From the NCBI GenBank assembly GCA_025360585.1, contig JANYBW010000049.1, forward strand, positions 90,293-154,292: 64,000 nucleotides of DNA, in the 5' to 3' direction. The DNA is from Actinomycetes bacterium. GTDB taxonomy: Bacteria > Actinomycetota > Acidimicrobiia > IMCC26256 > PALSA-610. Position numbers and translations under genes: made by a program. Shown here piece after piece: positions 17,073 to 25,852 of the stretch (within the stretch, counting starts at the first letter, position 1; each line of letters begins with the position of its first letter). The notes under the pieces were generated by a model that did not search any database, was not told where the DNA came from, and worked only from the letters and a program-made list of their open reading frames with translations.

Positions 17073-17702
17073 TTATAACAAGCCCGAGCCGCGCGCAACT
17101 GCAACGGCTTCGAGTTTGGAATGTGCGCCAAGTTTGTTGATGATGCGTTGCACATGGGTACGGACGGTGTTACTCGAAATGTGAGTCTCGTCGCTGATCT
17201 CAGTCGTGGAGAGACCGCGGCCGAGGAGCTGCAAGACCTCTAGTTCGCGAGCCGTGAGGTTGTAGGCCTGCAATGCCGCGGTACGTTCTCGCAGCGCGTC
17301 GGCGACGTCTGCGGTGATTCGATGCGTGCCGGTCGCGAGGTTGCGCATCGTCTCGACGAGTTCGTGGGCTGCTCGATCTTTGGTGATGAATGCATCACAG
17401 CCCGCGGCCATCGCGGCCTGGGCGCTTGAAGGGCGGTTCACTCCGGTGAGCAAGAGAATCTGGATGTCGGTGAGCAATGTGCGCAGTTGGGTTGCGAGTG
17501 TCGCGCCGTCGCCATCGGGGAGCTGATAATCCAAAACGCAAATATCGGGTGCCGCGTCCGGCGCGATGCGTAACGCTTCGGCGCAGCTGTACGCGATTCC
17601 CACGACCTCGAAGTCGTCTTCGAGCCCGAAGAGGCGCGCCAGGCTTTGCGCGAACATCCGGTGATCGTCGACGACCAGCACGCGTTTCACGGAGTCATCC
17701 AT
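17073..17702 (-). CDS. Orphan LuxR/NarL-type response regulator
   Basis: Receiver domain (residues 5-120): VLVVDDHRMFAQSLA, phospho-acceptor in VCVLDYQLPDGDG, conserved Lys in FITKDR. A LuxR DNA-binding domain follows: LTARELEVLQLLGRGLSTTE, HISSNTVRTHVQRI, ending AVARGSGLL. Start taken at MDDSVKRV, which gives 209 residues, normal for NarL family; longer frames run into the riboswitch region. No histidine kinase is adjacent. Its 3' end faces the ABC-F gene 5 bases away. A paralogue lies at 51840. Confidence 0.88.
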   Translation of the reverse strand: MDDSVKRVLVVDDHRMFAQSLARLFGLEDDFEVVGIAYSCAEALRIAPDAAPDICVLDYQLPDGDGATLATQLRTLLTDIQILLLTGVNRPSSAQAAMAAGCDAFITKDRAAHELVETMRNLATGTHRITADVADALRERTAALQAYNLTARELEVLQLLGRGLSTTEISDETHISSNTVRTHVQRIINKLGAHSKLEAVAVARGSGLL

Positions 17703-17751
17703 TGGACACGCAGTCTGGCACACAGCTACGGTAGGCGACAGACAAGCCATC

Positions 17752-17980
17752 GACCCCGGTGGGAGAGCTGCTGAACCCGGCATTCGTGCCAGGTTCGGGA
17801 GCGCCGAAGGAGCAACCTCCCCGGAATCTCTCAGGCGAACGGACCGCCGGGTGAGGCAACTCTGGAGAGCAGGGCCGAAGCGTGCGGTGACGCCGAAACC
17901 CTCACCGACGAGGAAAGTTGATCGCAGGCTGTGCCTATGATCGGCGAATCTTTCAGGTCCCAAAGACAGAGCGGGGAGCC
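17752..17980 (+). ncRNA. Tandem glycine riboswitch
   Basis: Leader of gcvP with the two-aptamer glycine riboswitch layout. Aptamer 1 runs from GGTGGGAGAGCTGC through GCGCCGAAGGAGCAACC and GGAATCTCTCAGGCGAACGG to CTCTGGAGAGCAG. Aptamer 2 follows after a short linker and ends with GAATCTTTCAGGTCCCAAAG then ACAGAGCGGGG. The CCGAAGGAGCAA and TCTCTCAGG blocks are the family's conserved cores. The 3' end reaches the gcvP ribosome-binding region, so glycine would switch on gcvP by exposing or elongating through it. The first aptamer is textbook; the second is more divergent. Confidence 0.88.
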
Positions 17981-17985
17981 CATTC

Positions 17986-20898
17986 ATGGTCCGTCGCATT
18001 TCGGCGGTCCCGATTTCGGAGGCTCCATTGCCAAACGCTGCTCCCACGGATGCCACATCGCCAACGACTGGCGAATTGAGCCCGAACCAGGATTTTATCG
18101 GACGTCATATCGGGCCCGACGACGACGCCGTGAACACAATGCTCTCCGCGCTCGGAGTTGCCACCCTCGCTGCGCTGATCGACGCCGCGGTACCGGCCTC
18201 GATCCGCGATAGCGATCCCCTCGCGCTCGGCGGGCCGATGAGTGAAACCGCAGCATTGAACCGCCTGCGTGAGTATGCGGATCAAAACGAAGTGTTCACA
18301 TCATTGATCGGCCTCGGTTATTCGAACACGATTACGCCTCCCGTCATTTTGCGCAACGTGTTGGAGAACCCTGCGTGGTACACGGCGTACACGCCGTACC
18401 AACCGGAGATCAGTCAAGGCCGGCTCGAAGCGCTCATCAATTACCAAACGGTCATCGCGGAACTTACCGGTATGGAACTCGCGAATGCATCGTTGCTTGA
18501 TGAAGCAACTGCAGCCGCGGAAGCGATGACACTGTTACAACGCATTAATCCGAAGGGAGGGTCATCGTTTTTCATTGATCATGACGCGCTCCCACAGACG
18601 ATCGACGTCATCAAGACGCGCGCTGAACCAATGGGCATCAACGTCGTGGTTGGCGACCCGGCGACGTGCAACAACGCGGAGACTTTCGGGATATTGCTGC
18701 AATACCCCGGAGCAAGCGGCGCGTTGCGCAACATCGAACCAATGATTGCAAGCGCGCAAGCAAACGGTACGCGTGTGGCCGTTGCCGCGGACCTCTTAGC
18801 GTTGACGATCATCACTCCTCCGGGTGAACTCGGCGCCGATGTGGTCGTGGGTTCCGCCCAGCGCTTCGGTGTGCCGTTGGGTTTCGGTGGTCCGCACGCG
18901 GGATATATGGCAGTCAAAACGGTGCACCAACGCCAGCTTCCTGGCCGGCTCGTTGGCGCGTCGATCGACGCTCACGGCCGCACCGCGTATCGCCTCGCTT
19001 TGCAAACGCGTGAACAACATATTCGGCGCGAAAAAGCGACCAGTAACATCTGTACCGCGCAAGTGTTGCTCGCGGTGATCGCGGGTTTGTACGCCGCGTA
19101 TCATGGCCCACAAGGACTACGTCGCATTGCCTCGCGGGTGCATCGTTTAACCTCGGCGCTGGCGGATGGCGTGCGGGCCGCGGGCTTTACCGTTGTACAC
19201 GCACACTTCTTCGACACGATCACCGTCGCAACTCCTGGTTGCGCGCAGCTGATCGCGGAAGCCGCACGCGCTCGCCGAATCAATCTTCGGGTGGTGGACC
19301 GCGACACTGTGGCGATCGCGCTCGACGAAACGACCACGCCCGAAATTCTTGGCGCGGTCCTTGCGTGTTTCGATGCGGCCAGTCCTGTCACCGAGCTGAT
19401 TGCGAACGGACAGTCGTGTATCCCCGACAGGCTTACCCGCATCAGCGCGTTTCTGGAACACGACACCTTTCATCGCTATCGCAGCGAAACCGAAATGATG
19501 CGATACCTCCGCGCGTTGGCAGATCGCGATCTCGCACTCGACCGTACGATGATTCCATTGGGCAGCTGCACCATGAAGCTCAACGCCGCGGCCGAAATGC
19601 AGCCGATCACCTGGCCGGAATTTGGCGCGATCCATCCCTTCGCCCCGAGTGAGCAAACGACTGGCTATCGAGCAATGATTCACGAACTCGAAGGCTGGCT
19701 CGCAACGATCACTGGCTACGACGCAGTCTCACTGCAGCCGAATGCAGGATCACAAGGCGAACTCGCAGGGTTGCTTGCAATCCGCAAATTTCATCACGAG
19801 CGCGGCGAGACCGAGCGCGACATTTGTTTGATTCCTGCCTCGGCCCACGGTACCAATGCGGCAAGCGCGGCGATGGCCGGTCTCGACGTGGTTGTCATCA
19901 AATGCGACGACAACGGCAACGTCGATTTCGACGACCTGAAAAAACGTGTGTGTGAATTTGAGGCGCGGCTATCGGTGTTGATGATGACGTATCCGTCCAC
20001 GCACGGTGTGTACGAGGATCACGTCACCGACATTTGCGAGCTCGTGCACAACCATGGCGGCCAGGTGTATCTCGATGGCGCGAATCTCAACGCGCTCGTT
20101 GGCCTTTCAGCGCCGGGCCGTTTCGGTGCCGACGTTTCGCATCTGAACTTGCACAAGACGTTCTGTATTCCGCACGGCGGCGGCGGCCCCGGCGTTGGCC
20201 CAGTTGCAGTGCGAGCACATCTCTCGGCGTACCTTCCGAATCATCCGTTGGTGAGCGAGGCCGGGCCAGCTTCGGGTATCGGCGCAATCTCCGCGGCGCC
20301 GTTCGGCTCCGCGGGAATTTTGCCGATTCCGTGGATGTACATCGCGATGATGGGCGCGCAGGGCCTCACCCGCGCCACCGAGATCGCGATCCTGAATGCG
20401 AATTACGTTGCCCATCGGCTGAACGATGCCTACCCGGTGCTGTACCGCGGCGCGAACGGGCGGGTGGCGCACGAATGTATTCTTGATCTTCGCGACATCA
20501 CCAAGGACACGGGTGTGACTGTCGACGATGTTGCGAAGCGCCTGATCGACTACGGATTTCACGCACCCACGATGTCGTTTCCAGTTCCGGGGACACTGAT
20601 GGTCGAGCCGACCGAATCGGAATCACTCAATGAAATCGACCGCTTTTGTGATGCAATGCTTGCGATTCGAGGAGAGATCGATCGCGTGGCCGCAGGGGAG
20701 TGGCCCGCAGGCGACAATCCATTGTGCAATGCCCCGCATACTGCGGTCGACGTGACGGCAGATGAATGGACACACGCCTATCCGCGGTCGCTTGCTGCGT
20801 ATCCGCTGGCAACGTTGACTACGTCGAAGTACTGGCCGCCCGTGAGTCGGATCGACGGCGCCTACGGCGACCGCAACATTTTCTGCAGCTGCGGGTAA
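17986..20898 (+). CDS. gcvP: Glycine dehydrogenase (decarboxylating), P-protein
   Basis: PLP enzyme of the glycine cleavage system that decarboxylates glycine and passes the aminomethyl group to the lipoyl H-protein. At 970 residues it is the single-chain bacterial form. Visible motifs: [40 protein letters not shown], and PLP lysine in [19 protein letters not shown]. It is preceded by the tandem glycine riboswitch; gcvT, gcvH and lpd are not in the window. ATG is chosen 10 bases after GCGGGGAG. Confidence 0.97.
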   Translation: MVRRISAVPISEAPLPNAAPTDATSPTTGELSPNQDFIGRHIGPDDDAVNTMLSALGVATLAALIDAAVPASIRDSDPLALGGPMSETAALNRLREYADQNEVFTSLIGLGYSNTITPPVILRNVLENPAWYTAYTPYQPEISQGRLEALINYQTVIAELTGMELANASLLDEATAAAEAMTLLQRINPKGGSSFFIDHDALPQTIDVIKTRAEPMGINVVVGDPATCNNAETFGILLQYPGASGALRNIEPMIASAQANGTRVAVAADLLALTIITPPGELGADVVVGSAQRFGVPLGFGGPHAGYMAVKTVHQRQLPGRLVGASIDAHGRTAYRLALQTREQHIRREKATSNICTAQVLLAVIAGLYAAYHGPQGLRRIASRVHRLTSALADGVRAAGFTVVHAHFFDTITVATPGCAQLIAEAARARRINLRVVDRDTVAIALDETTTPEILGAVLACFDAASPVTELIANGQSCIPDRLTRISAFLEHDTFHRYRSETEMMRYLRALADRDLALDRTMIPLGSCTMKLNAAAEMQPITWPEFGAIHPFAPSEQTTGYRAMIHELEGWLATITGYDAVSLQPNAGSQGELAGLLAIRKFHHERGETERDICLIPASAHGTNAASAAMAGLDVVVIKCDDNGNVDFDDLKKRVCEFEARLSVLMMTYPSTHGVYEDHVTDICELVHNHGGQVYLDGANLNALVGLSAPGRFGADVSHLNLHKTFCIPHGGGGPGVGPVAVRAHLSAYLPNHPLVSEAGPASGIGAISAAPFGSAGILPIPWMYIAMMGAQGLTRATEIAILNANYVAHRLNDAYPVLYRGANGRVAHECILDLRDITKDTGVTVDDVAKRLIDYGFHAPTMSFPVPGTLMVEPTESESLNEIDRFCDAMLAIRGEIDRVAAGEWPAGDNPLCNAPHTAVDVTADEWTHAYPRSLAAYPLATLTTSKYWPPVSRIDGAYGDRNIFCSCG

Positions 20899-21016
20899 GC
20901 CTGTCTTTTTGCGCCTGTCTTTTTGCGCCTACTTCGTCCGGCGCTGCGAGTGTCTCTGCACCCATTTCACTCCTACGTCGTTCCTGGGCTGCTTCCGCCA
21001 CCGCCTGTCTTTTTGC
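20899..21016 (+). repeat. Three copies of a 14-bp motif after gcvP
   Basis: GCCTGTCTTTTTGC occurs twice in direct succession right after the gcvP stop and once more at 21003-21016. The T5 runs could help transcription end, but no stem precedes them. The rest of the interval to 21038 shows nothing recognisable. Confidence 0.6.
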
Positions 21017-21038
21017 GTCTGCTTCGGTGGTTGTTGGT

Positions 21039-21488
21039 CTAGTGAAAGAGGCTGTCGGGCGCGTAGGCGTCGGTTTTTACTGACCGGTTTTGGATGAGCC
21101 ATCGATCGCCGCCGGCTTGGGGCACAAAAACATCGCGGTAGCGGCCCCAATGATCGAGCCCGATATCGGTGATGACATGGAAGTACGAGGCGACGGTCGC
21201 GCGCTGCGGGGATTCTACGGTGATCAAAACGTTCGTCACACAGTGCCGCAAAACTGTGAGCGCGGGCGGCGGTCCGTGATCCTCGGACCGCTTTGAAGCG
21301 ACGACGTGTGAAAAAAATTCGAGCAGCGCGCCGTGGCCGCGTGCGGATTCGCTACCGACAATTTGCAGCTCGCCGTCCGGAATGAAACAACCCACAATTG
21401 CGTCGTATTTCCCGCCATCGCCCGCATGGTTGTAACGCGCCATCGTGTCGCGGATTGACTCCCGAATCAGCAGGTCAGCAATGTCCAT
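21039..21488 (-). CDS. SnoaL-like / NTF2-fold protein
   Basis: 149 residues with the NTF2-like pattern: N-terminal helix IRESIRDTMARYNHAGDGGK, then FIPDGELQIVGSESARGHGALLEFF and a closing RYRDVFVPQAGGDRWLIQNRS strand set. Such proteins are small cone-shaped isomerases, dehydratases or binding proteins; polyketide and steroid substrates are known. A second SnoaL-like gene of similar size lies at 39686. No operon partner. Confidence 0.72.
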   Translation of the reverse strand: MDIADLLIRESIRDTMARYNHAGDGGKYDAIVGCFIPDGELQIVGSESARGHGALLEFFSHVVASKRSEDHGPPPALTVLRHCVTNVLITVESPQRATVASYFHVITDIGLDHWGRYRDVFVPQAGGDRWLIQNRSVKTDAYAPDSLFH

Positions 21489-21546
21489 AACCGTGACGTT
21501 ACGCTCCGGCAGCCGCCTACCGAACTGAAGTGCAACCGCGTCGTAA

Positions 21547-21581
21547 GTCCTACTGGGTGTCCTACTGGGTGTCCTACTGGG
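21547..21581 (+). repeat. 12-bp tandem repeat at the J-domain gene stop
   Basis: GTCCTACTGGGT is present three times; the last unit contains the stop codon of the minus-strand J-domain gene, so extra units lie just past the stop. Confidence 0.75.
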
Positions 21582-21924
21582 CGGCGACGCGTTCGCGGAT
21601 CGCGTTATGCAACGCGGCCTCGAAGCTCAACGAACAAGACGGAGCCTGGCGCCGCGGTGCGGGCGTGCAGTCATAGGTATCGATTCGCGGCCCGGTGCCC
21701 CTCGCTGCGGGGCTGGCAGGACCAGCAGGAGCCAGATCGGTGGAGCTCAGAACCGGTGTGGTGGCGAGGGCACGAAACGCGTTCAGCGTCGATACGAATG
21801 TCGAGGAGTCGCCGCCGTGGTCTGGGTGCGTCGCAAAAGCGCGCTCCCGAAAGGCGCGTCGAAGATCTTGTTGGGTTGCATGCTCGGCAAGGCCAAGCGT
21901 CGCGCGGGCGCGAGTTCCGTCCAT
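21574..21924 (-). CDS. Small J-domain protein
   Basis: A short (about 116-residue) protein starting MDGTRARATLGLAEHATQQD, with the J-domain helix II RRAFRERAFAT and the diagnostic HPD in ATHPDHGGDSSTF. It lacks the Gly/Phe, zinc and C-terminal domains of DnaJ. The tail is proline-rich and ends FEAALHNAIRERVAAQ. Likely a specialised Hsp70 co-chaperone. Start moved 20 codons into the longest frame because the upstream part is not conserved in character. Confidence 0.65.
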   Translation of the reverse strand: MDGTRARATLGLAEHATQQDLRRAFRERAFATHPDHGGDSSTFVSTLNAFRALATTPVLSSTDLAPAGPASPAARGTGPRIDTYDCTPAPRRQAPSCSLSFEAALHNAIRERVAAQ

Positions 21925-22074
21925 GTTCCTGACCGTCCGTGGTCTCGTTGCTTGCCAGCATCGTCCTGATGCTGATGTGTTCATCGATCGGCGCTGAGCC
22001 GGGCCAGTTGAGGGCCGAGCGACGAAGTGTGTCGAACGCCCTATGGGCCCTCGTGAGCAAGCCTCTGGTTGGCG

Positions 22075-23475
22075 TTATTGCACTTGGTCGATGCCGACCA
22101 CCGCCGCGGGCAGGGTTGCGCTTCCGAAATCCGTTGCGTCACCGAAGCTCAGGATCAAGCCGTTGTGTTGCGCAGTCCAGTAGCCGTTGCCGGTGGACGA
22201 AACGGCCATTGCCGCAGCGCCGTTGGCGTTGCACAGCCCGCTGTAGGCCGGAGCACCTAAGTACTGCGCGTCGCCTGCGGTGTACATCGCTCCGTTGTCG
22301 CCCATCAACCAATATCCGGCACCACTGTGGGTTACCGATATGGCGCGCACCATCGAGGTTGGCTTGGATCCAACTGGCGCGGCGGGCGCGTCACCGAAGT
22401 TCAATACGCGTCCGTCGGATGCTGCGATCCAGTAGCCCTTTCCTGTAGGAGTCGCGGTCATGCCGACTGCGATTGCCGATCCCAGCTTCGACCATCCGGA
22501 GCCCTTGAACTTCGCGTCACCGAAACTAAATATTCCACCATCGTCGGCGAAGAGCCAATAGCCCTTGCCCGTCGGCGTTGTCGTGATGCCCGCGATCGGC
22601 GCGTCGAGACGCATACCGCCAGTGGATCCGTGGAACTTCGCGTTGCCGTACGTGAAGACGCCGCCGTCGCGCGCAATCAGGTAGTACCCCTTTGAATTGG
22701 CAGTACGACGAATGCCAAGCATCGGCCCCCACAGCTTGAGCTTCGATGTGTCACCGCGGTGTTTCGCTTGGCCGAGTGCTTGCACGGTGCCGAGCTTGTC
22801 GACGACCAAAAGGCCTTTGGCGCTCGCAACATTTGCGTGACTCACCGGGTTCGTTCCGGTGCCGCACCACGTCGTGTTTACGGGCAAGCCCTGCGCTAGT
22901 CGCAAGCTCGCGTACGCGTTGATCGCGGTTCCGTCGGGGCGATGTTGTTCGAAATGCAAATGGGGAACGGAGAACTCCGCGTCGCCGCTGTCGCCCATAT
23001 AGGCAATGAATTGGCCAGCTTTGACCTTCGCGCCGACAGTAATACCGGGAGCGAACTGCCACTGCGGTGGGTTGAGGCCATCGTCGGTGCCGGGTGTGTC
23101 GTGGTTGATGTGCATGTACCAGTATTTCCAACCTTGCGCATCGGTGATCTCGATGTCGTTGCCTGCAGTTCCGGCGGCGTCGGTGCGCATCCACGTGACG
23201 GTGCCGCTGACCGCGGCAAGCTCGTGGTACATAAAATCGCCGATGAGATCTTGGCCAATGTGGCGGCGTGAACAATTCACGCCACGGCATGCGCCCCACG
23301 TGTCGCTGTAGGTGACCTTTTCTTGAACGGGAAAGATGATCTTGCGGTATTCGGGAAGCGTGGGTGCGTTCGAACTTGCGCCCGCGGCGACACCGAGACC
23401 ACTAGCGCCGATGGCGAGGGTCACCAACGCAACCATCGCGCGGGGTCGAGATGGTGATGATGTGCGATGTGCCAC
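22075..23475 (-). CDS. Secreted M23-like peptidase with C-terminal repeat domain
   Basis: N-terminal signal peptide (residues 10-32). Residues 45-200 form a LytM/M23-type domain with metal ligands in RRHIGQDLIGD (H-x3-D) and VPHLHFEQH (H-x-H), the fold of cell-wall endopeptidases. From residue 230 to the end are about five repeats with GKGYWLFADDGGIFSFGDA-type consensus, a beta-propeller-like module common in secreted actinobacterial proteins. Probably cleaves or binds peptidoglycan outside the cell. Divergent from the acyl-CoA dehydrogenase gene. Confidence 0.83.
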   Translation of the reverse strand: MAHRTSSPSRPRAMVALVTLAIGASGLGVAAGASSNAPTLPEYRKIIFPVQEKVTYSDTWGACRGVNCSRRHIGQDLIGDFMYHELAAVSGTVTWMRTDAAGTAGNDIEITDAQGWKYWYMHINHDTPGTDDGLNPPQWQFAPGITVGAKVKAGQFIAYMGDSGDAEFSVPHLHFEQHRPDGTAINAYASLRLAQGLPVNTTWCGTGTNPVSHANVASAKGLLVVDKLGTVQALGQAKHRGDTSKLKLWGPMLGIRRTANSKGYYLIARDGGVFTYGNAKFHGSTGGMRLDAPIAGITTTPTGKGYWLFADDGGIFSFGDAKFKGSGWSKLGSAIAVGMTATPTGKGYWIAASDGRVLNFGDAPAAPVGSKPTSMVRAISVTHSGAGYWLMGDNGAMYTAGDAQYLGAPAYSGLCNANGAAAMAVSSTGNGYWTAQHNGLILSFGDATDFGSATLPAAVVGIDQVQ

Positions 23476-23645
23476 AGATTCTCCCGTTCAGCCGACCCTT
23501 GTTGATCGGCGTTTCGCCCCGCCGTCTTGAATCTCGATACACTGGTTACCCGTCGGTAATAAGCTGTTGTGTTGGCCTCCGACGTTGCATATTCACCAGT
23601 GATCGGCACCGACCGTTCCGATTATCAACGCTTGGAGTAGCCACG

Positions 23646-24869
23646 ATGGCCGACTTTTCGCTCGATCTCAACGAAGACCAGCTCACGCTGCAAAGCTGGG
23701 TTCACGACTTTGCCAAGAACGTGATCCGCCCGGTTGCCGCCGAATACGACCAAAAAGAAGAAACGCCGTGGCCGGTCATAGAAGAGGCCGCAAAGATCGG
23801 TTTGTACTCCGCCGACTTTTTTGCGAGTGCCTTCGCAGACCCGACGGGCCTCACGCTCGCAATCGCGTCCGAAGAACTCGCATGGGGCGATGCCGGTTGC
23901 ACACTGGCGTTGCTCGGCACCACGCTCGGCGTTTCAGGAATCCTCGGCAACGGTACGCCCGAACAAATCGGTGAGTGGTTGCCGCAATGTTTCGGCACGC
24001 CCGAAAAAATTCAGATGGCCGCGTTTGCAGTTTCGGAACCCGACGCGGGTTCCGATGTGTCATCGTTGCGCACCCGTGCGGTTTATGACGAAGCCAAAGA
24101 TGAATGGGTTATCAACGGCACGAAAACTTGGATTACCAATGGTGGTATTACCAAAGTCCCGACTGTCCATGTTGTCGTTGCGGCCGTCGAACCTTCGTTG
24201 AAGTCTCGCGGTCATGCATCGTTCGTCGTTCCTCCGGGAACTCCTGGTTGCGAGATGGGCCAGAAGTTCTCCAAGATGGGCATCCGCGCGTCGCACACAT
24301 CAGAAGTTGTGTTCACGGACTGTCGCGTTCCCGGATCGTGTCTCCTCGGCGGTAAAGAGAAACTCGACGCGCGCCTCGCTCGGGCCCGCGAAGGACAGAG
24401 CTCGCGAGTTCAGGCCGCGATGGCAACGTTTGAAGCCTCGCGTCCGTTAGTGGGTGCACAAGCCATAGGCATCGCCCGGGCCGCTTATGAATACGCGCTC
24501 GACTACGCCAAAGAGCGCGAAGCATTCGGGCGTAAAATCATCATGAACCAAGGCATTGGATTCAAGCTCGCCGACATGAAGATGCACATCGACGCGGCAC
24601 GTTTGCTCGTATGGCGCGCGTGCTGGATGGGCCGCACTGGCAAACAGTTTGTGAGTGGCGAAGGCTCGATGAGCAAGCTGTACGCAGGTGAGGTCGCTGT
24701 GCGAGTCACCGACGAAGCAATCCAGATCCTCGGTGGCGCCGGCTACGTCAAAGAACACCCAGTCGAGCAATGGCACCGCGACTCGAAGATCTACACAATT
24801 TTCGAGGGCACAAGCGAGATCCAACGCCTGGTCATCGCCCGCGCCATCTCTGGCCTGCACATTCCCTGA
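23646..24869 (+). CDS. Acyl-CoA dehydrogenase; its 3' end is an integration site
   Basis: FAD-dependent enzyme catalysing the first step of acyl-CoA beta-oxidation. The 407-residue protein starts MADFSLDLNEDQLTLQ after a GGAG, has the FAD-binding AFAVSEPDAGSDVSSL and TKTWITNGG blocks, REAFGRKI, and the catalytic glutamate in YTIFEGTSEIQRLVIARAI. The last 26 codons, including that glutamate, are duplicated at 30586 and 34533. The protein is intact, so the integrated element restored the 3' end. The long upstream extension of the frame (to 23451) overlaps the promoter of the M23 gene and is rejected. Confidence 0.93.
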   Translation: MADFSLDLNEDQLTLQSWVHDFAKNVIRPVAAEYDQKEETPWPVIEEAAKIGLYSADFFASAFADPTGLTLAIASEELAWGDAGCTLALLGTTLGVSGILGNGTPEQIGEWLPQCFGTPEKIQMAAFAVSEPDAGSDVSSLRTRAVYDEAKDEWVINGTKTWITNGGITKVPTVHVVVAAVEPSLKSRGHASFVVPPGTPGCEMGQKFSKMGIRASHTSEVVFTDCRVPGSCLLGGKEKLDARLARAREGQSSRVQAAMATFEASRPLVGAQAIGIARAAYEYALDYAKEREAFGRKIIMNQGIGFKLADMKMHIDAARLLVWRACWMGRTGKQFVSGEGSMSKLYAGEVAVRVTDEAIQILGGAGYVKEHPVEQWHRDSKIYTIFEGTSEIQRLVIARAISGLHIP

Positions 24870-24885
24870 TTTTGTCGCGGCAAGA
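24791..24885 (+). repeat. attL of an integrated element (95 bp, in acyl-CoA dehydrogenase)
   Basis: Direct repeat covering the last 79 bases of the acyl-CoA dehydrogenase gene and 16 bases beyond its stop. The copy at 30586-30680 differs at only 4 of 95 positions. A third, more diverged copy starts at 34533. Position next to an integrase marks it as the left attachment site. Confidence 0.82.
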
Positions 24886-25852
24886 GCGTCCGACCTCGAA
24901 CGCAGCGGGGCGCACCGTCAGCGACACTTTGGAGGCCTGGCGCGAAATCAGCGAACCGCTGTGGACTCAAGCGACTCGTCGCGACTACGTCAGCCGTTTG
25001 AAGCAGGTCCAAGCCGATTCGATCGCGGCGGTGTCGCTCGCCGGGCTCAGCGTGAGCGATGTTGAGTGTTGGCACGCGCGAATGCGCCGTGTTGGGATTG
25101 GTGAAGCGGCGATCCGCGGCCGTCATCAAGTACTGCGCGCCGCCGTCGCGCAATCGGTGCGATGGGAATGGATCGGTATCAACCCTGTGGCCAACGCGCG
25201 ACTGCGCCAACCGCGATCGAAGCCACGCGAGGCGATGACTCCCGACGAAGTTCGTGGTGTCATTTCTTGCGCTGCAACGATTGATCCGATCGCCGCACTC
25301 GCGTTGCGCGTTGCGGCCGTCGCCGGCGCTCGACGCTCCGAGCTGGCCGCGTTGCGGTGGGACGAAGTCGTCGACGGCAAGCTCACGATCGATAGCAGCG
25401 TCGAAGAGGTAAGCAATGGCGACCGCACGCGTACATACACCGATGCTCCGACGAAAACTGGGACCACACGATCCGTGCGCCTGGATGCTTCGACACTCGA
25501 GGAGATCGCTGCTCTGCGTTCGACACGAGAAGATGTCTCGCCGTTCATGTTTTCGCTCGGCGCCTCGCCCGCGCCGCCCGCACGAATCGGATGGTGGTGG
25601 ACCCGGGCGCGCGACCTCGCGGGCCTCGACAAGAAATGGCGGTTGCACGATCTCCGCCACTGGTCGGCAACCATCGGCATCAGTAGCGGTCACGACGTTC
25701 GCACCGTCGCCGGTCGGCTCGGTCATGCCAACCCTGCGATGACGTTGCGGGTCTACGCCCACGCGGTGGAAAACGCCGACGCGTCGCTTGCTGCGCATCT
25801 TGGTCACCTTCTTGACCCGTTGCCTCATGTCAAATTGCGCGCTTTGGGGTAG
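24872..25852 (+). CDS. Tyrosine recombinase/integrase
   Basis: Site-specific integrase. A core-binding domain (TVSDTLEAWREISEPLWTQ to about residue 110) is followed by the catalytic domain with Arg in AGARRSELAALRW, Lys in TKTGTTRSV, HDLRHWSAT, RLGHANPAMTLRVYAH with the tyrosine. No arm-binding N-terminal domain precedes the core. No good start or ribosome-binding site exists after attL (TTG 24872 is the only early one) and the frame runs back through attL to 24770. The last ten codons (LPHVKLRALG) come from the left end of the IS. Likely integrase of this element, activity uncertain. Confidence 0.8.
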   Translation: MSRQERPTSNAAGRTVSDTLEAWREISEPLWTQATRRDYVSRLKQVQADSIAAVSLAGLSVSDVECWHARMRRVGIGEAAIRGRHQVLRAAVAQSVRWEWIGINPVANARLRQPRSKPREAMTPDEVRGVISCAATIDPIAALALRVAAVAGARRSELAALRWDEVVDGKLTIDSSVEEVSNGDRTRTYTDAPTKTGTTRSVRLDASTLEEIAALRSTREDVSPFMFSLGASPAPPARIGWWWTRARDLAGLDKKWRLHDLRHWSATIGISSGHDVRTVAGRLGHANPAMTLRVYAHAVENADASLAAHLGHLLDPLPHVKLRALG

